A DNA stretch of 38,177 nucleotides from Candidatus Methanomethylophilus sp. UBA78 (lineage in GTDB: Archaea; Thermoplasmatota; Thermoplasmata; Methanomassiliicoccales; Methanomethylophilaceae), in the NCBI GenBank assembly GCA_002503545.1, contig DARY01000011.1:213-38389 (forward strand), read 5' to 3'. Below, in pieces: positions 22,472 through 30,891 of the stretch (the stretch's first letter is position 1; the number at the start of each line of letters is the position of its first letter). Made by a program: the position numbers and the translations under genes. The notes beneath the pieces were generated by a model, which was given only the letters and a program-made list of their open reading frames with translations, did not search any database and was not told the origin of the DNA.

Positions 22472-23323
22472 TCAGTTCACCGCCGCCTCTACCGGCAGGG
22501 ACGTCTCGGGTACCCTTATCTGGACGGTGATCTCCCCGTAGGGGAGCTCCGCCTGGAAGACGTCCAGCAGACCGTTTCTCACCAGGTGGAGGACGGACAC
22601 GAAGACGGTTATGTTCTCCTCCGCGGAGGAGGTGTAGAACTCGGTTATGGGCATGGGGCCCATGCCCATCTCGCGGATCCTCCTGTAGACCGCCTCGACC
22701 GCCTTCTCGTCGTCCTCCCTGTGGGCCTTGTTGTCGAACCTGCCGGGGGCCTTCTCCCTCAGCTTGATCCTCGCGGTCTCCCTGGCCGATGCGATCTCCG
22801 CCTCCCTCTTGGCCTCCTCGAAGGCGTCCAGGAGGTCCATCATGGTGATGGGGCGGGGCTCGTCCCTGACGTAAGCCCTCTGGAAGGACACCTCGGGTAC
22901 GATCATCGGGTCCTCGTCGATGAACCCGAAATCCCCGTCCTCGACGGACTCCTCCTCCGCGGGGGGCTCGACCGTCATGCGGGTCCTCTCCGACTGGAGG
23001 TTCAGGATCTTCCAGGCCATGAGCAGGAGCCTCCCCGCCACGATCATGTCGAACCTGTTGGCCGAGACCTTCTCGGAGTAGGTCTTGGCGAAGTGCTCCA
23101 GGTCTATGGCCCAGGGGTCCATCCCCTTCTCCAGGACGAGGCTGAAGACGGCCCTGATGGATTCGTCCATGGGGTCGTTCAGCTTCTCCCCGGAACCCGC
23201 CTCCCTGAGGATGTCCAGGTATCCGTTTATCCTGTCGAAGGACTCCGTGTCCTCGGCCAGCGCCTTGTGGAACAGAAGGTGCTGTTCCATCGTTTCCATC
23301 TGCATGTTCCCATCCATTTTCAT
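22472..23323 (-). CDS. scpA: Segregation and condensation protein ScpA (kleisin)
   Basis: ScpA bridges the SMC heads. The 283-residue protein shows the family pattern of an N-terminal helical domain with DPWAIDLEHFAKTY (68-81) and ANRFDMIVAGRLLLMAWKIL (88-107), an acidic variable linker, and a C-terminal winged-helix region (MPITEFYTSSAEENITVFV, then LVRNGLLDVFQAEL). The ATG at 23323 overlaps the smc stop as ATGA. Several downstream in-frame ATG codons within the first 12 residues leave the exact start open. Confidence 0.92.
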   Translation of the reverse strand: MKMDGNMQMETMEQHLLFHKALAEDTESFDRINGYLDILREAGSGEKLNDPMDESIRAVFSLVLEKGMDPWAIDLEHFAKTYSEKVSANRFDMIVAGRLLLMAWKILNLQSERTRMTVEPPAEEESVEDGDFGFIDEDPMIVPEVSFQRAYVRDEPRPITMMDLLDAFEEAKREAEIASARETARIKLREKAPGRFDNKAHREDDEKAVEAVYRRIREMGMGPMPITEFYTSSAEENITVFVSVLHLVRNGLLDVFQAELPYGEITVQIRVPETSLPVEAAVN

Positions 23324-26300
23324 CCCTCTGTGTTATCCCGGTTCCCGCTCTCCTTCTGCCTCCTCAGAGCCTCCTCCTCGTATCTGGAGACCTCCTCCAA
23401 GTCCGGCTGCATTATGACGCGGCTGATCCCCGTGGGGGGCCTCGTCACACCTATCAGATGGTCCGCCAGGGTGAGCGTCACCTTCCTCAGCGAAACCTGT
23501 ATGAACTGTGTCCTCGCCGAGCTCTCCTTGACCCTCCTGGCCACCATCTCGGCGTTCACCGCGTCCAGGAACATGTCGACCTCGTCGAGCACGTAGAACG
23601 GCGAGGGCTGGTACTCCTGGATGGCGAATATGAAGGCCAGCGCGGTGAGGGATTTCTCCCCTCCGGAAAGGGCCTCTAGCCTCAGCATCTTGCCGTTCCT
23701 GGGCTTCGCGTTGATCTGCAGACCCCCGTTGAACGGGTCCTCCGGGTCGTCGAGCGCCATGAACGCCTGGCCTCCTCCGGACAGCTGCGCGTATATCGTC
23801 TTGAAGTTCGCGTCCACCGCGTCGTAGGCCTCCATGAAGAGACCCTTCTTCTTCGTGCTGAGGTCCTCGGTCAGCCTGTCCAGGTCCGCTATCCTGCTGT
23901 TCAGGATGGCCACCTGTCCCATCATGAGGTCGTACTCCTGCTTGCAGACGTCGTAGTCCTCTATGGAGCGCAGGTTGACGTTCCCTATGGAGTCGATCTT
24001 CGACTGGCACTGCCTTATCGTTATCTTCAGGGAGCTCTCCGACGGGATCGGTTCCGGCACCTCGATGGTGATCGCCTTCACCTGCTCCTCGTACTGTTCC
24101 AGATTGGCCCTGCTGATCTCCATCTGGGCCCTCTGGCTCTGCAGGTACCCGTCCTTCGTCTCGATGCCGTTCTGGGCCTTGTCGATGGCCGCGTCGAGGG
24201 AGTACCCCTTCTGGATCAGGACGTCCCTGGCGGCCTTGAGGCCCTCTATGCGGGACTCCATCTCCTCCTGGATCTTCCTGACGGCGTCCAGTCTGATCCT
24301 GAGCTCCTCGACCTTGGCGGCGCGCTCGGCGACCTCCTTCTCGTCCTCGGCTATCTGGACATCGATCTTCGCGATCTGCTCCTCGAGAGCCTCCTTCTGC
24401 TTGTCCAGCCCCGACATGTCGGCCTGTATGGCGCCGATCTGCTGGAGCAGGTCGGAGACGGTCTGCCTGAACCCGTAGACGGCGTCGCGGGCCTTCTGTA
24501 TCCTCTCCTGGAGACCGGCGGGGGCGATGACCGCCATGCGATCGCGTGCCGACGTGCGCTCCGCCCTCAGGGACTCGAGCCCGGCGTTGGCCTCCTGCAG
24601 TTCCCCGGCGGCCCCGTTCAGAGCCTTCTCGGCGGCGGCGAGGTCGGCCGTCTTCTTCGACAGGACCTCCTCCGCGGACCTCTGCCCCTTCCTGGCCTGC
24701 TCCAGGGCGGCCTCGGCGGCGGCGATCTTGCCCTTGGCGTCTATGCCCTTGGTGCCGGCGGCCCTCATCAGGTCGTCGGTCCGCCTGATGGCGTCCCTCA
24801 GTCCCCTGAGGTCCGACCTGAGGTCGGCGAGCGCATCCCCGGCCTTCCTCATGGCGGCCGCGGCCTCTTCGAGGGCGGTCTGTCCGCTGGGACCGAACTG
24901 CTGGATCTTCCTCTTGTCTATGGTACCCCCGGTCATCGCGCCGGAGGATTCGATGAGCTCGCCCGCCTTGGTGACGATCCTTATCCCGCCCATGACCTCC
25001 TTGGCCTTCTCGAGGGTGCCGACGACCAGCGTGTCGCCGAACACGTACCAGAACACCCTGCTGTACTCGGGTTTGAATTTGACGAAATCGGTGGCGTATC
25101 CGTCGGTGTTCTTGAGCACCATGATGGCCTTCGCGCGGGGCTGTCCCGGCAGGAGCTCCGTGAGCGGCAGGAAGGTTACCCTTCCCAGACCGTTCTTCTT
25201 CAGGAAATCGATGCAGCTGGCGGCCACGTCCTTGTTGTCGACGACGACCGCGCTCATCTTGCCGCCGGCCGCGACCGACAGTGCGGTCTCGTACCCGGGA
25301 TCGACCGTCGCGAGCTCGGCCACGGTGCCGTGTATGCCGGGGATCTGCCCGGACTCCTTGAGCGCCATTATGCGCGCCACGGCCTCGCTGCCCTTGTTCA
25401 TGCTGTCCGAGACCTTCTTCTCGGCGAGGAGGCGGTTGTACTCCTCGGTGCGCTTATCGGCGATGGCCTTGAGCTCTTCCTCCTCCTTCTCCTTCGCGGC
25501 CTCCTCCTTCTTGAGGGCCATTATCTGCCTGCCGAGCTCGTCGGCCTCGTTCTGCGGGCCGGCCTGCCTCCTTACCTCCTGCAGGTTCCAGTCGGCGTCC
25601 TTGACTTCGAATCTGGCGGATTCGAGGTCCTCCTCCGCCTTGGCCTTGGCCATGCGGGCCTCGTCGAGGACGGCCTGGGCCCCGGAAACTCTGGCCTGGG
25701 CCTCCTGCTGGACCTTCCCCGCCGCGTCGATGTCCCTCTCCAGAACCTCCAGCCTCTTCTGCAGCTCGGTCAGCTCGCCCCCGTGCCTGGAGGTCTCCTC
25801 GCTGATCTTCTTCTCCTCGCCCTCGGCGGCGGCCAAATCGGACCGGGCGGCCTCCAGTTTTATCCTGAGGTCGGCCAGGTTCTGCGAGGAGGTGGCGTAC
25901 TGGTTGCGGTTGTCCTCCACATCCTGCACGAACCCCTCCCTGAACTCGCGCTGGTCGGCGATGTCCTCGGCGGCGGAGTCCTGCTTGCTCTTCTCGGTCG
26001 CCATGTCGATCTTGGCCTGCTCGACGTCCCCCTTTATCCTGAGGTAATCGGGTCCGACCCGGGCGGCGATCTCGTCCTCCTTGGCCTTGACCGCCGCTTC
26101 GTTCTCCTGCTTCTCCGCGAGGAGCGAGGCCTTGTTCTGTCTGAGGCCCTCCATGTCCTTCACGATCTGGGCCACGTTGGCGCCGAGGCTGTCGAAGGTC
26201 GCCTTCTCGTTCTCCATGAGCCTGTGCACCATCTGGGCGTTGGCCGTGTCGAGTTCCCTCTTGGCCTCCATGTACGCCCTGGCCTGCTCGCGGTCCCTCT

Positions 26301-26931
26301 CCAGGGATTTTATCTGCCTCTCCTTCTCGGTGCGGATCAGGTCTATGCGCTCGAGGTTGGCGGAGGCCTCAGCCCTCTCCTCTCCGGCCCTGGCTATGTC
26401 CGCATCGAAGCTGGCTATGCCCGATATGCCGTCCAGTATGCGCCTCCTCTCGATGTTGCCCATCTGGACTATGTGCGTGACGTCGCCCTGCTGCACTATG
26501 TTGTACCCGTCGGCGCTGATCCTCGCCTTCGTCAGGAGGGTGTCGAACTCCGACAGCGACGACTTGCGGTCGTTGATGAAGAAATAGGATGAGTAGTCCG
26601 TCCCGTTGTCCGACATCTTTACGTAGCGTGTGAGGACGACGGTGTCGTCGTCCCACGGCATGATGCGGTCGGAGTTGTCGAAGACGAGGGAGACCTTCAT
26701 GAACTTGGCCTTCGACTTCGCGGCCCCGCCGTCGAATATGAGGTCCGTGATCCTGCTGGCCCTCACGGCCTTGGAACTCCTGGGACCCAGGACGAAAAGT
26801 ATCGCATCCGCTATGTTCGATTTGCCCGACCCGTTCGGTCCGGTCACGGCCATGTACCCCTCCATGAGGGGTACCGTGATCCTCCCGCCGAACGATTTGA
26901 AGTTCTCCAATTCTATCTGTTTCAGATACAT
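23320..26931 (-). CDS. smc: Chromosome segregation ATPase SMC
   Basis: SMC forms the ring-shaped condensin with ScpA and ScpB. The 1203-residue protein has Walker A GPNGSGKS (31-38), the QQGDV Q-loop near 148, two long coiled coils, a hinge in the middle (about 500-670, with GIHGTVAELATVDPGYE), then the signature LSGGEKSLTALAF and Walker B FYVLDEVDMFLD near the C-terminus. Its length is typical. The D-loop reads VDMFLDAVN instead of the common VDAALD. It begins the long minus-strand run down to glmM and has a structured leader. Confidence 0.97.
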   Translation of the reverse strand: MYLKQIELENFKSFGGRITVPLMEGYMAVTGPNGSGKSNIADAILFVLGPRSSKAVRASRITDLIFDGGAAKSKAKFMKVSLVFDNSDRIMPWDDDTVVLTRYVKMSDNGTDYSSYFFINDRKSSLSEFDTLLTKARISADGYNIVQQGDVTHIVQMGNIERRRILDGISGIASFDADIARAGEERAEASANLERIDLIRTEKERQIKSLERDREQARAYMEAKRELDTANAQMVHRLMENEKATFDSLGANVAQIVKDMEGLRQNKASLLAEKQENEAAVKAKEDEIAARVGPDYLRIKGDVEQAKIDMATEKSKQDSAAEDIADQREFREGFVQDVEDNRNQYATSSQNLADLRIKLEAARSDLAAAEGEEKKISEETSRHGGELTELQKRLEVLERDIDAAGKVQQEAQARVSGAQAVLDEARMAKAKAEEDLESARFEVKDADWNLQEVRRQAGPQNEADELGRQIMALKKEEAAKEKEEEELKAIADKRTEEYNRLLAEKKVSDSMNKGSEAVARIMALKESGQIPGIHGTVAELATVDPGYETALSVAAGGKMSAVVVDNKDVAASCIDFLKKNGLGRVTFLPLTELLPGQPRAKAIMVLKNTDGYATDFVKFKPEYSRVFWYVFGDTLVVGTLEKAKEVMGGIRIVTKAGELIESSGAMTGGTIDKRKIQQFGPSGQTALEEAAAAMRKAGDALADLRSDLRGLRDAIRRTDDLMRAAGTKGIDAKGKIAAAEAALEQARKGQRSAEEVLSKKTADLAAAEKALNGAAGELQEANAGLESLRAERTSARDRMAVIAPAGLQERIQKARDAVYGFRQTVSDLLQQIGAIQADMSGLDKQKEALEEQIAKIDVQIAEDEKEVAERAAKVEELRIRLDAVRKIQEEMESRIEGLKAARDVLIQKGYSLDAAIDKAQNGIETKDGYLQSQRAQMEISRANLEQYEEQVKAITIEVPEPIPSESSLKITIRQCQSKIDSIGNVNLRSIEDYDVCKQEYDLMMGQVAILNSRIADLDRLTEDLSTKKKGLFMEAYDAVDANFKTIYAQLSGGGQAFMALDDPEDPFNGGLQINAKPRNGKMLRLEALSGGEKSLTALAFIFAIQEYQPSPFYVLDEVDMFLDAVNAEMVARRVKESSARTQFIQVSLRKVTLTLADHLIGVTRPPTGISRVIMQPDLEEVSRYEEEALRRQKESGNRDNTEG

Positions 26932-27030
26932 CCCGAATCCCCTTTCGGGACAATACAGCTACGCCGACTGCAGTGCATCCCATTTACTGCTTTACGCTTG
27001 CCCGGCGTCGGCTATATCGCGTAGCAACAG
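26931..27030 (-). promoter_or_regulatory. Structured 5' leader of smc
   Basis: Between the predicted transcript start and the ATG, two fold-backs are visible. The outer one pairs 26958-26962 with 27021-27025 and 26963-26968 with 27007-27012, and encloses 26970-26974 paired with 26986-26990. The inner one, next to the gene, pairs TCCCGAA (26950-26944 on -) with TTCGGGA (26937-26931). Its loop AGGGGA carries the probable ribosome binding site, and its last base is the A of the start codon. A translational control element is inferred. Confidence 0.5.
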
Positions 27031-27049
27031 TCGACTGGTATAAGCGCTA

Positions 27050-27064
27050 CATATTATTTAAACA
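27050..27064 (-). promoter_or_regulatory. TATA box of the smc operon
   Basis: On the minus strand GTTTAAATAATAT is a strong archaeal TATA element, centred near 27057. It predicts a transcript start near 27030, leaving an unusually long leader of about 100 nt for this window. Confidence 0.6.
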
Positions 27065-27103
27065 AAAGTACGCCCGGGCCCGTCTGGGTCATTAGACAGT
27101 GTC

Positions 27104-27757
27104 TTACTCGGAGGAGGCGGTAAGCGGGTCGCTGGTACCGATCACGAACACGAAACTCATGCCGGAGAAGTCGTATGCCTCCGAATATCCGGCCGAAGAA
27201 TTCAGCTTGAAGTGTATGATGAAATCGTACTTTTCTCCGGATTGCAACTCTATCGCTCTGGAGACCGCTCCGGACAGAGGGTGGCTGCCCAGGGGGACTT
27301 CCGTGGTGTCCGTACCGAAATCGTATGTCTCGTTCATATTCAGTATCTCCATGGCGATGGTCAGGTTGTCTATGCCTACCCAGGCGGCGGCCTCCCCTTC
27401 GAACACCGCGTACACCCTGAGATAGACTTTTGAGTATCCCGGCCCGTCATCGGACACGTCTGACACGTTCGCCTTCATGGAGTATCCTTCGATGTCCAAC
27501 TCTCCCTCGGACGGGGCCCCCCAGAACGGATCGTAGGTGATCTTCGGGATTCCCATCGGTTCATTTATCGGCTCCTCGCCTCTGTAGAGATCCAGCTCTA
27601 TACCCTGGCCGCCCAGGGTGCTGTCCTCCACGCTCACCGAACTCTTCATGGCATAGGCACCTCCTATGCCGGCGAAAAATATCGCCAAAACGGCCACTGC
27701 GAGTAGGGCCGCCTTGTATCTGGGCGGGAATTCTCTGAAAGAGGAGATACCCCCCAT
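27104..27757 (-). CDS. Exported protein with SipW-type signal peptide
   Basis: The 217-residue protein has a basic start and a hydrophobic stretch (AALLAVAVLAIFFAG, 16-30) ending in GGAYA at 32-36, the pattern of SipW-dependent signal peptides as in TasA or camelysin. Cleavage after A36 is likely. The mature part is acidic, beta-rich in appearance and has no recognisable enzymatic motif; an N-glycosylation-type NxT/NxS occurs several times. It follows the signal peptidase gene after 1 nt and is therefore its probable dedicated substrate. A surface fibre or coat role is inferred by analogy only. Confidence 0.75.
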   Translation of the reverse strand: MGGISSFREFPPRYKAALLAVAVLAIFFAGIGGAYAMKSSVSVEDSTLGGQGIELDLYRGEEPINEPMGIPKITYDPFWGAPSEGELDIEGYSMKANVSDVSDDGPGYSKVYLRVYAVFEGEAAAWVGIDNLTIAMEILNMNETYDFGTDTTEVPLGSHPLSGAVSRAIELQSGEKYDFIIHFKLNSSAGYSEAYDFSGMSFVFVIGTSDPLTASSE

Positions 27758-27758
27758 G

Positions 27759-28274
27759 TCATCCTTTCCTGTACGCTCTGAATATGTCCGCTGCGGAACT
27801 GAACGCTACAATCAATACGGCGATTATTGCTATAAATATGATGGGGCCGGTCTTGACGAAGTGCACGAACTGCCCCAGCAGGGGCGAGACCGCCGTAACC
27901 TTGCCCACGACCATGTCGGATTTCACCGTCTGGGTATCGTATTCCGACCTGGCGTCCCCGTGCGCCGTGATCGTTCCGGCGGACGCATCGATGGATATCA
28001 CGCGGTGCACGACCACCACGCCCTCGTAGTAGAACGCTATGACGTCGCCGACCTCGAACTCGTCCATCATGTCGCTCCCGTCCACCTTCTTTATCAGGAC
28101 CAGGCTGTGGATGGGGATGGTCTCGATATCGTAGGGCTGGTCGTCCCCGTCCATGGAACCGGATACGATGTAACGGGTCTCGTACGTACAGGCTATCATC
28201 GCGATCGATACGATCAGACCTACGGCTACGAGCAGCCATATCGTCCTCGGTCTCAGAATCTCTTCCGCATCCAT
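27759..28274 (-). CDS. Signal peptidase I, SipW-like archaeal type
   Basis: The protein has an N-terminal membrane segment (12-28), the nucleophile motif SGSM (S40), HRVISID with the archaeal/ER-type catalytic histidine H90 in place of lysine, and HGDA (D107). A second membrane segment lies near the C-terminus (PIIFIAIIAVLIVAF). The start is taken as ATG 28274 because GGTGA lies 5-6 nt upstream; GTG at 28283 would add three residues. It precedes the exported protein it probably processes. The TATA box at 28313-28323 drives the pair. Confidence 0.85.
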   Translation of the reverse strand: MDAEEILRPRTIWLLVAVGLIVSIAMIACTYETRYIVSGSMDGDDQPYDIETIPIHSLVLIKKVDGSDMMDEFEVGDVIAFYYEGVVVVHRVISIDASAGTITAHGDARSEYDTQTVKSDMVVGKVTAVSPLLGQFVHFVKTGPIIFIAIIAVLIVAFSSAADIFRAYRKG

Positions 28275-28312
28275 GCCTCTCACCCTTGAATCAAGATGTG
28301 CAAATGATGTTC

Positions 28313-28345
28313 GTATTTAAAACAAACAGAAAAATAAACAGCGTT
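28313..28345 (-). promoter_or_regulatory. TATA box of the signal peptidase pair, within a T-rich end of the upstream HAD gene
   Basis: Read on the minus strand, the HAD gene is followed by several T-runs (TTTATTTTTC, TGTTTGTTTT), a common archaeal terminator type. They merge into GTTTTAAATAC, a TATA box centred near 28318 that predicts a start near 28291, just before the signal peptidase gene. Confidence 0.5.
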
Positions 28346-28358
28346 ATGCAATCGGATG

Positions 28359-29144
28359 TCAGGATATGCGTTTACTGTCCACCAGATCCGTCAAGATATC
28401 CGCCACCGACTGCACCACGAAGGTCGGGCGCACGTCCGACCTCTCCAGCAGTCCCAGGTCGGTCTCCCCCGAGAGGACCAGGACCGATCTCGTCCCCGCA
28501 TCGGCCGCCATGCGGATGTCGGTCGACAGCCTGTCCCCGACCATGACGACGTCCTCCGGCCTCACCCCCATCTCGGCGGCGGCCATGTTCAGCATCAGGC
28601 TGTTGGGCTTGCCGACGACGGTGGCCTTACTGGCGGTGACGGACTCGAACATCCTAATGAAGGGGCCGATGTCGATGTCGTAGGAGTCCTCGGTGGGGCA
28701 CACATCGTCCGGATGGGTGGCGATGAGCTCGGAACCCTGCATGAGGTAATGGTACCCGCGGTTTATCTTCCCGTAGTCGATGGTCGTGTCGAAGGTCAGG
28801 AGGACTATGTCCGGACGGCCGGAGGAGACCATGTCCACGCCGGAGTCGGCTATCTCCCTCCTCACGTCGGGGGTGGCTATGGCGTAGACGCTCTTCCCCG
28901 CCCTGCGGTCCTTTATGAAGCGCACGGTGGCGACGGTGGATGTGAGAATCTCCTCCGGCACGACCCCGAAACCCATCCTGTTCAGCCTGTCGGCGTAGAA
29001 ACCCCTGTCGTGCGAGGAGTTGTTGGTGACGAACCTGAACGGTATGCCGCGCTCCCTGAGCCCGTCGATGAAACCGCGGGCCCCCGGTATCGGCCTCTCG
29101 CCGTGGTACACGGTCCCGTCCATGTCGATGGCGAAGCCCATCAT
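28359..29144 (-). CDS. HAD superfamily IIA phosphatase (NagD-like)
   Basis: The 261-residue protein has the HAD nucleophile motif IDMDGTVYHG (D7, D9), motif II FVTNNSSHD, motif III lysine in VVGKPNSLM and motif IV VMVGDRLSTDI. A C2-type cap lies between II and III, as in NagD, which acts on nucleotides or sugar phosphates. The physiological substrate is unknown. The ATG at 29144 overlaps the stop of the uracil-DNA glycosylase gene (ATGA) and has GGAGG about 10 nt upstream. It is the last gene of the carS-pyrE-udg-HAD unit. Confidence 0.88.
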   Translation of the reverse strand: MMGFAIDMDGTVYHGERPIPGARGFIDGLRERGIPFRFVTNNSSHDRGFYADRLNRMGFGVVPEEILTSTVATVRFIKDRRAGKSVYAIATPDVRREIADSGVDMVSSGRPDIVLLTFDTTIDYGKINRGYHYLMQGSELIATHPDDVCPTEDSYDIDIGPFIRMFESVTASKATVVGKPNSLMLNMAAAEMGVRPEDVVMVGDRLSTDIRMAADAGTRSVLVLSGETDLGLLERSDVRPTFVVQSVADILTDLVDSKRIS

Positions 29145-29677
29145 GGGAAGAACTCCTCCCTGACGGCCGCCATGGTGGCCTTCAGCTCCTCCCTGGCCGT
29201 CTTCCTGTACACGCAGGCCATGGGATGATAGGTGGGTATGAACAGAACCTTCTCCCCGCCGACGTCGATGTACCTGCGGGTGTTCACGACGTCCGCCATC
29301 GGACCGTCGTATCCCATCAGGTCCCTGACGGCCGATTTGCCGAGGCCGACGATGACCTTCCTTCCGCGCAGTTCGCTGACCAGGAAGGGGCGGCAGGCCT
29401 CCATCTCCTCGGACGAAGGGGCGCGGTTCATGGGGGGCCTGCATTTCACGGTGTTGGTGATCATGACCCTGTCCCTCCCGAGCCCGGCCTCCTCCATGAC
29501 CTTGTTGAGGATGTCCCCCGCCCTGCCGACGAACGGTCTGCCCTGCAGGTCCTCGTTCTCCCCCGGGGCCTCTCCCACGAGCACCACCGGTGAATCGCGG
29601 TCCCCCGACGGGAGGACCAGGTTGGTACGTCCGGCGCAGAGGCCGCAGAGGCGGCAGTCCGCATCCGGGGAGATCAT
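29141..29677 (-). CDS. udg: Uracil-DNA glycosylase, family 4 (iron-sulfur)
   Basis: The enzyme removes uracil from deaminated DNA. The 178-residue protein has the family 4 motif GEAPGENEDLQGRPFVGRAG (35-54), cysteines for a [4Fe-4S] cluster among CRLCGLC (8-14), C79 (VKCRPP) and C95 (EACRPF), and the second active-site motif HPMAC. The ATG overlaps the pyrE stop by 4 nt. Placement after pyrE and before a HAD phosphatase puts it in a pyrimidine-related neighbourhood. Confidence 0.92.
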   Translation of the reverse strand: MISPDADCRLCGLCAGRTNLVLPSGDRDSPVVLVGEAPGENEDLQGRPFVGRAGDILNKVMEEAGLGRDRVMITNTVKCRPPMNRAPSSEEMEACRPFLVSELRGRKVIVGLGKSAVRDLMGYDGPMADVVNTRRYIDVGGEKVLFIPTYHPMACVYRKTAREELKATMAAVREEFFP

Positions 29678-30210
29678 TGCTTCGCATCCCTGAGGAGGTC
29701 GGAACCCTTCACGAGGGATATGAGGCTTACCCCGATGCTCTCGAGGTTCTCCCTGCCGCCGCCCTCCCTGTCTATGACGGAGAAGACCTTGTCGACCTTC
29801 ACGCCCTCGGCGCGGAGGGCCGCGATGGCCTTCATGGAGGAGCCGGCCGTGGTGATGACGTCCTCGATGACCAGGACGTCGTCGCCGGAGACCAGGTCCC
29901 CCTCGACCAGCTTGCCGGTGCCGTGGTCCTTCCTCTCCTTCCTCACCATGAGGAGGGGTATGCCCGTCTCGAGGGAGAGGGCGGTGGCCAGCGGGATGGA
30001 GCCGAGGACGACGCCCGCGACCCTGTCCGGATGCATGCCCCTCGCCTCGATCTCGGCCGCCATGGTCTTCGCTATGACGGAGAGCACCTCCGGCTTGGTG
30101 CTGGCCTTCTTGATGTCAATGTAGTAGTTGCTCTTGGCTCCCGAAGCCAGAGTGAAGTCCCCGAACTGCAGAGCCCCGCAGTTCTCCAATGCTTTCTTGA
30201 TGTCTTCCAT
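29674..30210 (-). CDS. pyrE: Orotate phosphoribosyltransferase
   Basis: PyrE makes orotidine 5'-phosphate from orotate and PRPP in UMP synthesis. The 178-residue protein opens with the FGDFTLASGAKSNYYIDIKK segment (16-35) and has the PRPP-binding loop VLVIEDVITTAGSS in the middle, plus VRKERKDHGTG, the flexible catalytic loop. The length matches the short archaeal type. I use the ATG at 30210, with GGTGA 5-6 nt upstream, because a longer open frame lies inside carS. It follows carS after 5 nt. Confidence 0.93.
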   Translation of the reverse strand: MEDIKKALENCGALQFGDFTLASGAKSNYYIDIKKASTKPEVLSVIAKTMAAEIEARGMHPDRVAGVVLGSIPLATALSLETGIPLLMVRKERKDHGTGKLVEGDLVSGDDVLVIEDVITTAGSSMKAIAALRAEGVKVDKVFSVIDREGGGRENLESIGVSLISLVKGSDLLRDAKQ

Positions 30211-30215
30211 ATGAA

Positions 30216-30791
30216 TCACCAGGGTTCTTTCTTGAGACCCATCCTGTAACCAATGATGTTTACGCTGCGATGCACGACGAACATCAGCGCGAGGAGGAAT
30301 ACGAGCGCGGCTATGTGCCAGCCCTCGATGTAGTGGGCATAGACCCAGTCGGGGAAGAACAGCGCCGTTATGCACAGCGCCCCTATGACGAAATCGTACT
30401 GGTCGAGCACGGGGGCCTTGGCCCCCCTCTCCAGACCCATCCTCCTCTTTATGAACGCGCCGCAGAGGTCCCCGATGACCGCTCCGAACGACAGGGTCGC
30501 CAGCACCCCTATGTTCCCATAGAAGCCTCCGAACCCCCAGTAGTCGCCGTCGCTGCCGAAGAGGGCGGCTATCCCGATGAGGATCAGTCCCAGCGCCATG
30601 CCGGACAGAGCCCCTCCGAAGAAACCCCTCCATGACTTGCCGTCTCCGAATATCCTCTTACCGCGCCAGCTCCTGCCGAAATCGATCTTGGTTCCCCCGC
30701 CGAAAACGACGGCTGCGGAGTTGGGCAGCATGGCAGGCAGGAACAGCCAAAGTCCTGTCAGCATGATGGCGATTACGTCCACGGCATCCAT
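30216..30791 (-). CDS. carS: CDP-archaeol synthase
   Basis: CarS activates digeranylgeranylglyceryl phosphate with CTP to CDP-archaeol, the branch point for polar archaeal lipids. The protein (191 residues) has five or so membrane segments. It carries the family signature MLPNSAAVVFGGGTKIDFGR, then RIFGDGKSWRGFFGG (CDP-lipid binding), and AVIGDLCGAFIKRR. The start is placed at ATG 30791 because the TATA-like CCCTTAAAGG centred near 30820 is about 29 nt upstream, as in other leaderless genes here. The ATG at 30806, preceded by GGGGGAG, is an alternative. Confidence 0.9.
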   Translation of the reverse strand: MDAVDVIAIMLTGLWLFLPAMLPNSAAVVFGGGTKIDFGRSWRGKRIFGDGKSWRGFFGGALSGMALGLILIGIAALFGSDGDYWGFGGFYGNIGVLATLSFGAVIGDLCGAFIKRRMGLERGAKAPVLDQYDFVIGALCITALFFPDWVYAHYIEGWHIAALVFLLALMFVVHRSVNIIGYRMGLKKEPW

Positions 30792-30815
30792 ATGGGATAA
30801 GAGCATACTCCCCCA

Positions 30816-30867
30816 TCCTTTAAGGGTTTTGGCGACCGCGGGCGGGGACCGCAACCCCAATATAATC
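30816..30867. promoter_or_regulatory. Divergent promoters of carS and nob1
   Basis: On - strand CCCTTAAAGG (centre 30820) lies 29 nt before the carS ATG at 30791. On + strand CCAATATAATCC (30856-30867) lies about 31 nt before the nob1 ATG at 30892. Both distances predict mRNAs that begin at the start codon. Confidence 0.5.
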
Positions 30868-30891
30868 CCGAGGCCATCGAAGTGCGATACC

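Noticed and set aside
19720..22530. A very long open frame on the + strand (over 900 codons) opposite the ABC and scpB genes
   Set aside because: Its translation is rich in Gly, Asp, Arg and His with no domain pattern. It is a GC-driven shadow of the well-supported minus-strand genes. The same holds for the frames at 15931-17832 and 25330-26592.
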